Shown: positions 6,281 to 13,643 of the stretch, piece after piece | Layout of the letters: every line of letters begins with the position of its first letter | Position numbering within the stretch: position 1 is the stretch's first letter | Source: SHLQ01 sp964562985 | Lineage (GTDB): Bacteria; Actinomycetota; Acidimicrobiia; Acidimicrobiales; SHLQ01 | DNA: 40,831 bases | Reading direction: 5' to 3' | Assembly (NCBI GenBank): GCA_964562985.1 | Contig: CAZLWE010000031.1 | Span: forward strand, 1-40,831 | Notes under the pieces: generated by a model | What the model was told of the DNA's origin: nothing | Databases searched by the model: none | Seen by the model: the letters and a program-made list of their open reading frames with translations, nothing else | Translations under genes and position numbers: made by a program

Positions 6281-7630
6281 TTACGCGGCGGCTTCCTGTT
6301 GGCTCGCTTGCTTCGGTACGAGCAAGTCGGTGATTACTTCGGCCTCTGCGGGTTTGGCTACGAAGAAGCCCTGTACCCAATCCCAGCCTTGTCGCTGAAA
6401 CCAGCCCAGTTGGTGTTGGCTTTCGATGCCAGTAGCAACGGCGGTCAGGCCTTGCGAATTCATCAAACCGTGGATCGCCGAAAGGATCGGATTCTTCTCG
6501 GCGGTCGTGACGATCTCCGTGACAGAGCGATGCAACTTGACGATGTCCATTGGGAAGTCGACCAGCGAGAATAAGGAGGACTGCCCCCCTCCAAAGTCGT
6601 CGATCGCGATTCGCACACCGGTTTCACGGAGACGTTGAACATCTCGTCGGAGTGAATCCGATGCGCTACCGACGACCGACTCGGTGATTTCGATGATGAG
6701 CGAGGGTCCGGGAATGCCGGCGTTGTCGAGCGACCGAAGAAGGGAATCGACCACGTTGCCCGATGCGAGTTGTCGTGCCGAGAGGTTCATCGAGATCGGA
6801 ATAGCGGTCGAGCTGTCGTTTCGGCTGTTCCATTGGGCGTATTGCTGGAAGGCGTGCTCAATAACTTGTTCACCGACCGGCACGATCAGCCCAGACCGTT
6901 CGAGGAAGGGAATGAACTCGGCTGCGGGAAGTGTGTCGCGCCCGCTGGCAGGTCGCCAGCGCAGCAGCGCTTCGCAGGCCACTACTCCACCCGTCTGAGA
7001 GTCGAACATTGGCTGCCAGTGGAGACTGAACTCTCGGTTGGAGACGGCGCGACGACCAAACATCTGTGTTTCGAGCTCGTCATTGGCTGCGGTGCCAAGC
7101 TCCGCCCGAAATGCCACGGCGCGGTTGCGGCCAAGGCGCTTTGCCTCGTACATGGCGATCTCGGCGTCGCGAAGCATGTCGTCACCGTTGGCGTGATCCA
7201 ACGAACGGGTGACGGCTCCGATCGAGACACCGCTATAGATCTCCGACCCATCGACAATCAACGGCGTGCGCCACTTGGTGAGGATGATGTCGGTGATCTC
7301 GTCGATCTGGCTTTGGTTGCTGGTCGGAAGAACCACGGCAAACTCGTCCCCGCCCGGCCGAAACAACTGGTCATCGAAAACCGCTGACAGCCGACGAGCG
7401 GAGGCTTGGAGTACTCGGTCTCCGTAGATATGTCCGAGCGAGTCGTTGATGACCCGAAATTCGTCGAGGTCGAGGAGGATCACCGTGATGGGGGTATTCG
7501 TCGCGAGGTATTCGTCGATGGTCTTGCTGAGCGCTGATCGGTTGCCGAGGCCGGTGAGGGAATCGAGGCTGGACGCGGCGATATGTTTGCCCGGTGCTTC
7601 GGTAACAGTGGTGTCCAGCGTGCGGTCCAT
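6281..7630 (-). CDS. GGDEF-EAL cyclic di-GMP turnover protein, cytoplasmic
   Basis: 449 residues. GGDEF domain about 20-175 with intact R-P-G-G-D-E-F (93-97) and D-L-D-E-F; no RxxD inhibitory site at the usual position before it. EAL domain about 195-440: E-A-L (220-222), N282 in M-N-L-S-A-R-Q, E314 region I-E-I-T-E, D-D-F-G (344-347), K365 and Q420. Two departures are seen: the usual A-E-G-V-E reads A-T-G-I-E (T400), and K-I-D-R reads K-L-H-R. The protein is expected to be able to make c-di-GMP; the phosphodiesterase activity is uncertain. No membrane segment or sensory domain precedes GGDEF, so input must come by interaction or expression. An isolated gene. Confidence 0.9.
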   Translation of the reverse strand: MDRTLDTTVTEAPGKHIAASSLDSLTGLGNRSALSKTIDEYLATNTPITVILLDLDEFRVINDSLGHIYGDRVLQASARRLSAVFDDQLFRPGGDEFAVVLPTSNQSQIDEITDIILTKWRTPLIVDGSEIYSGVSIGAVTRSLDHANGDDMLRDAEIAMYEAKRLGRNRAVAFRAELGTAANDELETQMFGRRAVSNREFSLHWQPMFDSQTGGVVACEALLRWRPASGRDTLPAAEFIPFLERSGLIVPVGEQVIEHAFQQYAQWNSRNDSSTAIPISMNLSARQLASGNVVDSLLRSLDNAGIPGPSLIIEITESVVGSASDSLRRDVQRLRETGVRIAIDDFGGGQSSLFSLVDFPMDIVKLHRSVTEIVTTAEKNPILSAIHGLMNSQGLTAVATGIESQHQLGWFQRQGWDWVQGFFVAKPAEAEVITDLLVPKQASQQEAAA

Positions 7631-7738
7631 AGAGAGATACCAGTCCCTGCCGCGTTGAACGGCTCGGTACTAATTTGAGTACTCGGCGACGGCGATAGCG
7701 ACCTTGAGTGTGTCGTGGGAAACACCACAACGTTGTTG

Positions 7739-8602
7739 TTAGCCGAGCGCGATCAGCGCCGTCGCCGCGAGTGCGGCTATCAGGCCACCGAACTGCAAGC
7801 GCGACATTCGTTCGTCGAGAACGAGTCGGGCGAGCAGCACCGTGGAGGCGGGGTAGAGGCTCGAGAGCACAGCGACAATGGTGAGGTCGCCCAGGGATGT
7901 GGCGATCAGGAACATCACGTTTGATCCGGTGTCAAAAAGGCCGGTGAGGACGATAAGTGACAGCACGCCTCGTTGATGACTTGAAGCAAGTGCCAGCAAT
8001 TCATGACGCCTTGTCGTAATGAGCCAAGCGAGTAGAAGGCTCGCGGTGAGGAGTCGGGCGCCGACCACTGGCCATGGAGCGGTCTCACCCGAAGTGGAAT
8101 CGAACAACACGAACAGCACGCCGAAGAGGGCACCGGCGAGCAAGCTTTCGAGGACCACCCGAACACCAACGGGTGCGCCGGAGGTCTGATTCGCAGGCAG
8201 CGAGGTGAGTACAATCGCTATCCCGGCAAGCACGATGCCGGCCCACGCGACGGCCGTGAAGGTTTCACCGGTGATGACGCCCCAGAATGCGGGCACTGCA
8301 GCCGAGGTGATGGCCGTCAACGGAGCGACGACCGCCATCGGGCCCCGAGCCAGCCCGCGGTACAACAGCCCTACGCCAAACCCGCCTGCGGCTCCCGCAA
8401 TGACACCGATGAGAAAGTCTCTTGCAAGGAACGCATCGGCGAATAGAACTGCGGCGATGGTGACGCTGATTAGCCCAACCAGATGCGACAGGGCGATGAC
8501 GACGATCACCGATACGCGTTTCGCGGACATCCCGCCGAAGAAGTCTCCGGCACCGAAGCATGCAGCCGTGAGTAGCCCGAGGACAATCGCCACATCTGGC
8601 AC
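7739..8602 (-). CDS. EamA/DMT-family transporter
   Basis: 287 residues with about ten hydrophobic segments in two repeats of five, as in the drug/metabolite transporter superfamily (EamA). LGLLTAACFGAGDFFGG opens the first repeat; LESLLAGALFGVLFVLF opens the second; the end LDERMSRLQFGGLIAALAA is the typical C-terminal EamA signature. Substrate not predictable (amino acids, nucleosides, metabolites). The annotated start is GTG at 8602; the in-frame GTG three codons later has TAGCGT 7 nt upstream and could be the true leaderless start. Divergent from the SulP gene across about 220 bp. The stretch 7631-7738 downstream holds nothing I recognise. Confidence 0.85.
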   Translation of the reverse strand: MPDVAIVLGLLTAACFGAGDFFGGMSAKRVSVIVVIALSHLVGLISVTIAAVLFADAFLARDFLIGVIAGAAGGFGVGLLYRGLARGPMAVVAPLTAITSAAVPAFWGVITGETFTAVAWAGIVLAGIAIVLTSLPANQTSGAPVGVRVVLESLLAGALFGVLFVLFDSTSGETAPWPVVGARLLTASLLLAWLITTRRHELLALASSHQRGVLSLIVLTGLFDTGSNVMFLIATSLGDLTIVAVLSSLYPASTVLLARLVLDERMSRLQFGGLIAALAATALIALG

Positions 8603-8634
8603 GCTACCGCTCAGTCGCTAGAGCTGCTTCAGGC

Positions 8635-8661
8635 CGCCGGTTTGCATGGCCGGCGTCTTTT
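8635..8661 (+). terminator. Hairpin with T-rich tail in the EamA-SulP intergenic region
   Basis: CGCCGG (8635-8640) pairs with CCGGCG (8650-8655), followed by TCTTTT. It lies upstream of both divergent genes, so it ends neither. It could act as an attenuator on a long SulP leader or be unrelated. Confidence 0.25.
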
Positions 8662-8694
8662 CGCGCGCCATAGGTGACGGTCGGGACATTAACA

Positions 8695-8736
8695 CCTTAT
8701 GTAAGGGGTTTATATTCCAGGTATTTAGTGCTAAAT
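8695..8736. promoter_or_regulatory. Twin palindromic boxes upstream of SulP gene
   Basis: Two palindromes, CCTTA-TG-TAAGG (8695-8706) and ATTTAG-TG-CTAAAT (8723-8736), share a central TG and have centres 29 nt apart in a notably A/T-rich stretch. This is the geometry of a dimer- or tetramer-bound operator. It ends about 85 nt before the SulP start and about 90 nt before the divergent transporter. Confidence 0.4.
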
Positions 8737-8821
8737 TCATTGGCTAAACCGTCCGACGATAGTGAGCTGTGCGTTCTCACGACGATTCATCCTTCACCTC
8801 CCTCCTCGAAAGTGCAACGAC

Positions 8822-10468
8822 ATGACAGCAACGGCGGACTCTCCAGCAGCCGAAACCCCCACTCCTTCACGACGCAGTGCTCCAGAGCCGAAACGTGACC
8901 TGAAGGGCGACATCTTCGGCGGTATCACCGCTGGTGTAGTAGCGCTACCTCTCGCGCTCGCCTTTGGTGAAGCCTCGGGTGCCGGCCCGATTGCAGGCCT
9001 CTGGGGCGCCATCATCGTTGGTTTCCTTGCCGCCGTCTTCGGCGGCACGCCCACGCAGGTCTCCGGCCCAACCGGCCCCATGATCGTCGTCTTCGCTGGC
9101 GTCTTCGACTCACTCGATGGCGATCTCGGACTCATCTTCGCAACAGTGGTGCTCGCCGGTCTCATTCAGATTGCGATGGGCGTCTTGCGCCTCGGGCGCT
9201 TCATCAAACTGGTGCCTTTCCCGGTCGTCTCGGGCTTCATGTCGGGCATCGGCGTGATCATCATCTTGCTGCAGGCATCGCGCCTCTTCGGCGGCGCCCC
9301 TGACGGAGGCGGCTCCATCAACGCCATCCGAGCCATCCCCGGCGCGATCGGAAGCACCAATAGCGCGGCGCTAATCCTGGCCGTCATTACGCTGGCCATC
9401 GTCTTCCTGTGGCCACCGCAATTCGGCAAATTCGTACCGGCCGCTCTCGTTGCGCTCATCGTCGGCACCGGTCTTGGTCAAGTGATCACCGGCGCACCAT
9501 TGCTCGGTGACATCCCAACCGGCTTTCCCGACTTCGTTCTGCCGGCCTTCTCGACCGGCACGTTGGACATCGTCCTGCAAGGCGCAATTGTGCTTGCGCT
9601 TCTCGGAGCGATCGACAGTCTCCTGACTTCACTCGTCGCCGACAACATGACCCAGACCCGGCACAACTCCAACCGTGAGCTCATTGGCCAGGGCATCGGC
9701 AACTCGATCGCTGGTCTCTTCGGAGGTATTCCTGGTGCAGGAGCCACCATGCGAACGGTCGTTAACGTTCGTAGCGGCGGTTCGACCCGTATCTCGGGAG
9801 CGATCCACTCGGTCTTGTTGCTCGCAGTAGTACTGATCCTCGGACCCGTCGCTTCACAGATCCCGCAAGCGGTTCTCGCCGGCATCCTCGTGAAGGTCGG
9901 ATGGGACATTCTCGACCTGAAGTTCCTTCGCCAAGCACTCAAGGGGGCGCGTTCGGATCTCGCTCTTGCACTCCTCGTTCTTGGCCTCACCGTCTTCGTC
10001 GATTTGATCACCGCCGTTGCCGTCGGCGTTGTGCTCGGTGCACTGGCCTTCGTCAACCAGCTGTCGCAACGTCAGCTCGACAGCCTCGACGCCACCGATG
10101 ATCTCGACGATGAGGACGACCAAGAGTTGCTGGACCAGGCAGATGGCCGGGTATCGGTTTTCGCCTTCGACGGTCCGATCAGCTTTGGCGCAGCAGCGGA
10201 TCTTTCGTTCCGAGCCTCACAAGAAGTCGGCGAGTCTGCAGAGGCGGTCGTTATCGACTTTGAGCGCCTCCCATACCTCGACGCCTCTGGTGCTCGTGCG
10301 CTCGGTTCTCTGGCGGCCTTCGCGAGAGGTGCCGGCCTCGAACTGCATGCCGCAGGCCTCAACGAACAGTCGGCTATGACCCTCGAGGCCTATGAGATCG
10401 ACATGGGTTTCGATGGTGAATACCCAGACCGCCAAAGCGCACTCGCCGCAGTGGTGAGCGCCGCCTAG
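8822..10468 (+). CDS. SulP family anion transporter with STAS domain
   Basis: 548 residues from MTATADSPAAETPTPSRRS. After a short hydrophilic N-terminus, FGGITAGVVALPLALAFGEA, the Q-V-S-G-P-T-G-P-M motif (about 82-90), V-S-G-F-M-S-G-I-G and F-G-G-I-P-G-A-G-A-T-M-R-T mark the SulP/SLC26 membrane domain (about 35-420). A linker rich in Asp/Glu (about 425-445) precedes a C-terminal STAS domain (about 445-545, with V-I-D-F-E-R-L-P-Y-L-D-A-S-G-A-R-A-L). Members move sulfate, bicarbonate or dicarboxylates; a BicA-like bicarbonate role is possible but cannot be decided. A longer frame to 8762 lacks coding character. Its stop is 1 nt from the convergent RibD-like gene. Confidence 0.9.
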   Translation: MTATADSPAAETPTPSRRSAPEPKRDLKGDIFGGITAGVVALPLALAFGEASGAGPIAGLWGAIIVGFLAAVFGGTPTQVSGPTGPMIVVFAGVFDSLDGDLGLIFATVVLAGLIQIAMGVLRLGRFIKLVPFPVVSGFMSGIGVIIILLQASRLFGGAPDGGGSINAIRAIPGAIGSTNSAALILAVITLAIVFLWPPQFGKFVPAALVALIVGTGLGQVITGAPLLGDIPTGFPDFVLPAFSTGTLDIVLQGAIVLALLGAIDSLLTSLVADNMTQTRHNSNRELIGQGIGNSIAGLFGGIPGAGATMRTVVNVRSGGSTRISGAIHSVLLLAVVLILGPVASQIPQAVLAGILVKVGWDILDLKFLRQALKGARSDLALALLVLGLTVFVDLITAVAVGVVLGALAFVNQLSQRQLDSLDATDDLDDEDDQELLDQADGRVSVFAFDGPISFGAAADLSFRASQEVGESAEAVVIDFERLPYLDASGARALGSLAAFARGAGLELHAAGLNEQSAMTLEAYEIDMGFDGEYPDRQSALAAVVSAA

Positions 10469-10469
10469 G

Positions 10470-11000
10470 TCAGCGCCGTGCTGCGTAAGAGGTCTGCACG
10501 AACCCGTTCTCCAGAACCTCCGTTGAGCGATGCTCGAGCCACAACGGCTCGAGCAATCCGCGCATGAGCGGGATTCCCGCGCCAAGCACGACTGGCAGCT
10601 GGGTGACGATCAGTTCGTCGAGTAGCCCCGACGCGGCGAAACTGGCAACGACTGCGCCTCCGTCGATGTAGAGCCGAGACATGCCTCGGTCCGCGAGTTC
10701 CGAGATGAGCTCCTCGGGTGAGGATGTGGTGAGCTCGGCATTGGTTGCCTTCTCCGGCAATTGTGCGAGCGACTTTGACATCACGACCACGGGCAATTCA
10801 TAGGGCCATGGTCCCTCAAATCCTGCGACTACTTCGAACGTGCCGGTTCCCATGACCAATGCGTCGACCGAATTCATCAACGCTCCGTATCCCATGTCGT
10901 TGCCAAGGGGAGGCGGGATCTTCTCCAACCAGTCAAGTTCGTTGTCTGGCCCTGCGATGAACCCGTCCAGGCTCATGCCCAGGAACGCAACGCATTGCAT
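10470..11000 (-). CDS. RibD C-terminal / dihydrofolate-reductase-like protein
   Basis: 176 residues. M-Q-C-V-A-F-L-G-M-S-L-D-G-F-I-A-G opens the DHFR-like Rossmann fold; A-L-V-M-G-T-G-T-F-E-V holds the NADPH-binding Gly-rich turn; L-Y-I-D-G-G-A-V-V-A-S-F and P-V-V-L-G-A-G-I-P-L are the closing signature of the RibD_C family. Such stand-alone proteins are NADPH-dependent reductases of unknown pyrimidine- or folate-like substrates. Only 4 nt separate it from the upstream nickel/cobalt permease gene on the same strand, so the two are probably cotranscribed, though no functional tie is obvious. Confidence 0.85.
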   Translation of the reverse strand: MQCVAFLGMSLDGFIAGPDNELDWLEKIPPPLGNDMGYGALMNSVDALVMGTGTFEVVAGFEGPWPYELPVVVMSKSLAQLPEKATNAELTTSSPEELISELADRGMSRLYIDGGAVVASFAASGLLDELIVTQLPVVLGAGIPLMRGLLEPLWLEHRSTEVLENGFVQTSYAARR

Positions 11001-11004
11001 TGGG

Positions 11005-11919
11005 TCAGCTCAGTGCAGGAAGAATGTCGAGGCCGAAGATGTACAGCAAGCCGAGTGCGATGCTCGCGACGCTGAGCACAACGGCCAGCGTGGCGTAGAT
11101 CGGGAAGCTGCGTTCTGCGTTCAGCAGCCCGACGCTGGCGATAAGTGCCAAGAATGCGTTGGCGATGATTAGGCCGAGTACCCACATGCCGAGCAGCATG
11201 ATGCCGAACCCGGCGCCAACCGCTGCTGTCGAGGCCACGAAGATGGCGATCTGCGTTGGGCTCTCGATACCGACACCGTGCAACATCCCGATTCCGGTCG
11301 CGGTGCCTTGGCTGTAGCCCGCGTCAGGATTGTTGGGGAGTGTGAGGTCATGACGGTGTGAGTGCGAATGGTCGTGACCGTGAAGCTGGCTGCGTAGTGA
11401 GCCGGTTCGCCCAGTGGGTGCGAGCGCTGGCGCAGCAACCGTTGCTTCCATATGCGCGTGGTCGTGGGCGTGCACGGTGGTGTGGGCGTCATCGACATGG
11501 GTATGCCCATGCTCATGCTCCACCGAAATCTGACGCCCCGAAACGCTCTCGCGCACTCGCCGAAGTCCGGCGAATGTTCCGTTGATGACCAGCATCCAGC
11601 GGGACTGCAGGCGGAAGTCTTTGCCCTTTCGCGCCAGCTCGAAGAGGATCCACCCGCCCAGAGCGACAAGGGTGACGCCGACGATCCGGCCCATCCACTC
11701 ATCGAGGGACTCCGGAATCGCCAGACCGAAGAGGACCGCCACGGTTCCGAGCGTGAACACCACGGCGCCGTGGCCAACGGCGTAGGCCATCGACAGGGCG
11801 AACCCGCGCTTCTTGTCCTTCGTGGTGCTGCTGAGGTCAGCAATCGCGGCGATGTGATCCCAATCGATGCCGTGACGAAGCCCGAGTCCGAGGGCGGTGA
11901 GCATCAAGGCAATCGACAT
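11005..11919 (-). CDS. NiCoT-type nickel/cobalt permease with His-rich loop
   Basis: 304 residues, about seven to eight membrane segments. The N-terminal L-G-L-G-L-R-H-G-I-D-W-D-H-I-A-A-I is the H-x4-D-H metal-selectivity signature of the HoxN/NixA/NicT family. Between TM segments (about 125-205) lies a hydrophilic loop with two His clusters (H-E-H-G-H-T-H and H-G-H-D-H-S-H-S-H-R-H-D), a likely metal buffer or sensor. G-T-A-T-G-I-G-M-L-H-G-V-G-I-E-S-P-T-Q is the second conserved helix motif. Expected role: uptake (or, in some members, export) of Ni2+/Co2+ in the cytoplasmic membrane. First gene of a two-gene unit with the RibD-like reductase. Confidence 0.85.
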   Translation of the reverse strand: MSIALMLTALGLGLRHGIDWDHIAAIADLSSTTKDKKRGFALSMAYAVGHGAVVFTLGTVAVLFGLAIPESLDEWMGRIVGVTLVALGGWILFELARKGKDFRLQSRWMLVINGTFAGLRRVRESVSGRQISVEHEHGHTHVDDAHTTVHAHDHAHMEATVAAPALAPTGRTGSLRSQLHGHDHSHSHRHDLTLPNNPDAGYSQGTATGIGMLHGVGIESPTQIAIFVASTAAVGAGFGIMLLGMWVLGLIIANAFLALIASVGLLNAERSFPIYATLAVVLSVASIALGLLYIFGLDILPALS

Positions 11920-12011
11920 ATGTATCCCGTCTATCGCTGTTGATGTGTCTGCGACAACTTCTGATTGAAAACAGTCGGGAACTCGCTGCCAACTGTCGAC
12001 GTATAGAGAGT

Positions 12012-12710
12012 ATGAAAAAACGCACCATCACCACATTGCTATTCGCCCTCGGTCTCGCCGTCGCGGCCTGCGGCGGCGACCCTGTGCCCGTCGCGACCGA
12101 TGGCGGAGATGATGACGCTGGCGGCGAGCAGGTTCTGGCCGAGCCCGGTATTGATGGTGAGCCGGTGGCCGAGGAGCCTGCTGCTGTGGAAGAAACCCTG
12201 ATTACCGATGGCGACGCTGTCGACCCGCGGGTCACCGCACCCAGCGACGTGGTCCTAAACCCGGCCGATCCGACCGAGTTGTGGGTTCGCTTCACCGGCG
12301 GCGACCCTAATTGCACGGCGGCTAGCGCCACGTTGCTGACCGAAACCCCTGACGCGCTAGCGATTGAGTTGTTGGTCGGTATTACCCAGGACGCGTTGGC
12401 CCGCAGCTGCGTCGTCGGCGAATTCAATCTGCGAGTCGATGTCACCCTGAACGAATCAGGTGAGGGGAAATCGATCAGCTGGACTCAGCCAGCCGGGGAA
12501 GAAGCTCCGCTGGTAACTCCCGATCTCTCTACCGATGACTTCGTTGGGCTGACTCAAGCCGACGCCGAAGCCTTGGCCGATGAGAACCTAATCCCGAGTC
12601 GAATCGGTCGAATCGACGCGGAGTCCTTCGCGCTCACCGAGGACTTCAACCCCGGACGACTCACCTTCGAAATCGACGACGGAATCGTCACCTCCGCCGC
12701 CCTCGGCTAA
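12012..12710 (+). CDS. Secreted lipoprotein with C-terminal I78 (potato inhibitor I)-like domain
   Basis: 232 residues from MKKRTITTLLFALGLAVAAC: a lipoprotein signal peptide with lipobox L-A-V-A-A-C and mature Cys near residue 20. An acidic Gly/Asp/Glu-rich linker (about 22-65) precedes a beta-rich domain with two Cys (P-N-C-T-A and S-C-V-V-G, a probable disulfide). The last 55 residues (LTQADAEALADENLIPSRIG, then F-N-P-G-R-L-T-F-E-I-D-D-G-I-V) fit the small inhibitor-like fold seen at the end of many actinobacterial secreted proteins. Surface-anchored; function unknown, possibly protease inhibition. GAGAG lies close upstream of the ATG. A 15-bp tandem duplication begins over its stop codon. 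Confidence 0.75.
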   Translation: MKKRTITTLLFALGLAVAACGGDPVPVATDGGDDDAGGEQVLAEPGIDGEPVAEEPAAVEETLITDGDAVDPRVTAPSDVVLNPADPTELWVRFTGGDPNCTAASATLLTETPDALAIELLVGITQDALARSCVVGEFNLRVDVTLNESGEGKSISWTQPAGEEAPLVTPDLSTDDFVGLTQADAEALADENLIPSRIGRIDAESFALTEDFNPGRLTFEIDDGIVTSAALG

Positions 12711-12733
12711 CAGGGGCCCGGCTAACAGGGGCC
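12704..12733 (+). repeat. 15-bp tandem duplication over a stop codon
   Basis: CGGCTAACAGGGGCC occurs twice in direct tandem (12704-12718 and 12719-12733). The first copy holds the TAA of the lipoprotein gene; the second runs into the REP-like palindrome. It may mark a recent slippage or insertion event. Confidence 0.9.
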
Positions 12734-12766
12734 TGACCCCTTTTTCCAATTAGGGGTCAGGCCCCT
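12727..12766. repeat. REP-like perfect inverted repeat, bidirectional terminator
   Basis: Arms AGGGGCCTGACCCCT (12727-12741) and AGGGGTCAGGCCCCT (12752-12766) are exact reverse complements, 15 bp, around a 10-nt A/T-rich loop TTTTCCAATT. It lies between convergent genes and can end transcription from both. The GGGGTCAG core matches the elements at 292-308 and 5403-5450. Confidence 0.75.
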
Positions 12767-13219
12767 TTAGCAGCAGGTGATTGTGTCGGTGGTGCCGTCC
12801 GCGCTCGCTGGAGAGCAACAGGTGGCGCCGTCGTCGTTGCGCGCGACGTTCTCGAACTCTTCGGAATCACCGGTCTTGACGTACCACTCCCAACGGCCTT
12901 CGGGACTTTCGACCCAGGTTTCGGTCTTCTCTGCGTAACAGCATGCGGTGTCGTCGATACCTGTGGTCAGTAGGCCCGCGGCTGATAGGCGTTGCTCAGC
13001 GCCGATTACCTCGGCGGACTCTTCGACCTCGACGCCAAGATGGTTAATCGATCCGCCTTCACCCGGAGACTCAAAGAGGACCAGCTTGAGTGGCGGGTTC
13101 TCGATGGCGAAGTTGGCATAGCCAGGCTTGCGCTTGGCGACCTTGGTGTCGAACATCTTCTCGTAGAACTCCACCGAGGTGTCGAGGTCGTTAACGTTAA
13201 GAGCGAGTTGTAGGCGCAT
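12767..13219 (-). CDS. cadI: ArsI/CadI family VOC metalloenzyme (arsenic/cadmium response)
   Basis: 150 residues. MRLQLALNVNDLDTSVEFYE, P-G-Y-A-N-F-A-I-E-N-P-P-L-K-L-V-L and N-H-L-G-V-E-V are the family signature. The vicinal cysteines of D-T-A-C-C-Y-A (about 92-93) are the arsenic-binding pair of ArsI, a Fe(II) dioxygenase-like C-As lyase that removes organic groups from trivalent arsenicals; CadI is its cadmium-induced relative. R-W-E-W-Y-V carries the late ligand Glu. The C-terminus adds two more Cys pairs (T-C-C-S-P and I-T-C-C at the very end), as in CadI proteins. AAAGGAA precedes the ATG. Divergent from arsR with two operators between, so metal-inducible expression is expected. Confidence 0.9.
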   Translation of the reverse strand: MRLQLALNVNDLDTSVEFYEKMFDTKVAKRKPGYANFAIENPPLKLVLFESPGEGGSINHLGVEVEESAEVIGAEQRLSAAGLLTTGIDDTACCYAEKTETWVESPEGRWEWYVKTGDSEEFENVARNDDGATCCSPASADGTTDTITCC

Positions 13220-13243
13220 GAGGTTCCTTTCTCAGCGATAAGC

Positions 13244-13272
13244 ATCGTATTGATGTCTATCGATATGTGTCA
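13244..13272 (-). promoter_or_regulatory. Putative cadI promoter
   Basis: On the minus strand TGACAC (13272-13267) and TACGAT (13249-13244) are 17 nt apart and point toward cadI. Operator 1 occupies the spacer, a typical repression layout. Confidence 0.5.
13248..13265. promoter_or_regulatory. ArsR-type operator 1
   Basis: TATTGA-N6-TCGATA, half-sites complementary except for one position. It matches operator 2 in half-site type and N6 spacing; start-to-start distance is 37 nt. Confidence 0.55.
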
Positions 13273-13284
13273 CTATGGCCAACA

Positions 13285-13302
13285 TATCGACAGCTGTCAA
13301 TA
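13285..13302. promoter_or_regulatory. ArsR-type operator 2
   Basis: TATCGA-CAGCTG-TCAATA, part of a 22-nt palindrome (13283-13304) with a single mismatched pair. It covers the expected -35 region of the arsR promoter whose -10 is at 13310. Confidence 0.65.
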
Positions 13303-13309
13303 TGTTTTC

Positions 13310-13315
13310 TATGCT
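13310..13315 (+). promoter_or_regulatory. Putative -10 (TATGCT) of arsR
   Basis: TATGCT is followed by 7 nt and the ATG at 13323. This favours a leaderless mRNA and the downstream ATG as start. Confidence 0.5.
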
Positions 13316-13322
13316 GAGATCT

Positions 13323-13643
13323 ATGTCCGACCTTCAGGCCCCAGTCTGCTGTGCAGCGCTCACCTCTACGCCAATTGCTGAAGACGATGCGGTGCTGCTC
13401 GCTGGCGTCCTCAAAGCCCTTGCCGATCCGGTTCGGGTTCGACTGGTGAGCATCATCGCCTCCTCAGGAGAAGCGTGTGCGTGCGACCTGCCAGCCATGG
13501 TGGGTAAGAGCCAGCCCACAGTGAGCCATCATCTCCGCCAACTGGTCGACGCCGGGATCCTTGAGCGGGAGCAGCGCGGCAAGTGGGCATGGTTTCAGGT
13601 GTCAGATGCTCGACTCCGCGAGATCTGCGCCGTCCTCTGTTGA
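13323..13643 (+). CDS. arsR: ArsR/SmtB family metalloregulator
   Basis: 106 residues from MSDLQAPVCCAALTSTPI. A winged helix with L-K-A-L-A-D-P-V-R-V-R-L and the recognition helix S-Q-P-T-V-S-H-H-L-R-Q-L. Cysteines in A-C-A-C-D-L (the As(III) site of classical ArsR, usually C-x-C-D-L) and an N-terminal C-C pair are present, plus two Cys at the C-terminus (C-A-V-L-C). Expected to repress itself and cadI until As(III), Sb(III) or Cd(II) binds. The upstream frame to 13275 would run through operator 2, so ATG 13323 with its TATGCT is preferred. Its last 42 nt overlap the convergent MFS gene. Confidence 0.9.
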   Translation: MSDLQAPVCCAALTSTPIAEDDAVLLAGVLKALADPVRVRLVSIIASSGEACACDLPAMVGKSQPTVSHHLRQLVDAGILEREQRGKWAWFQVSDARLREICAVLC

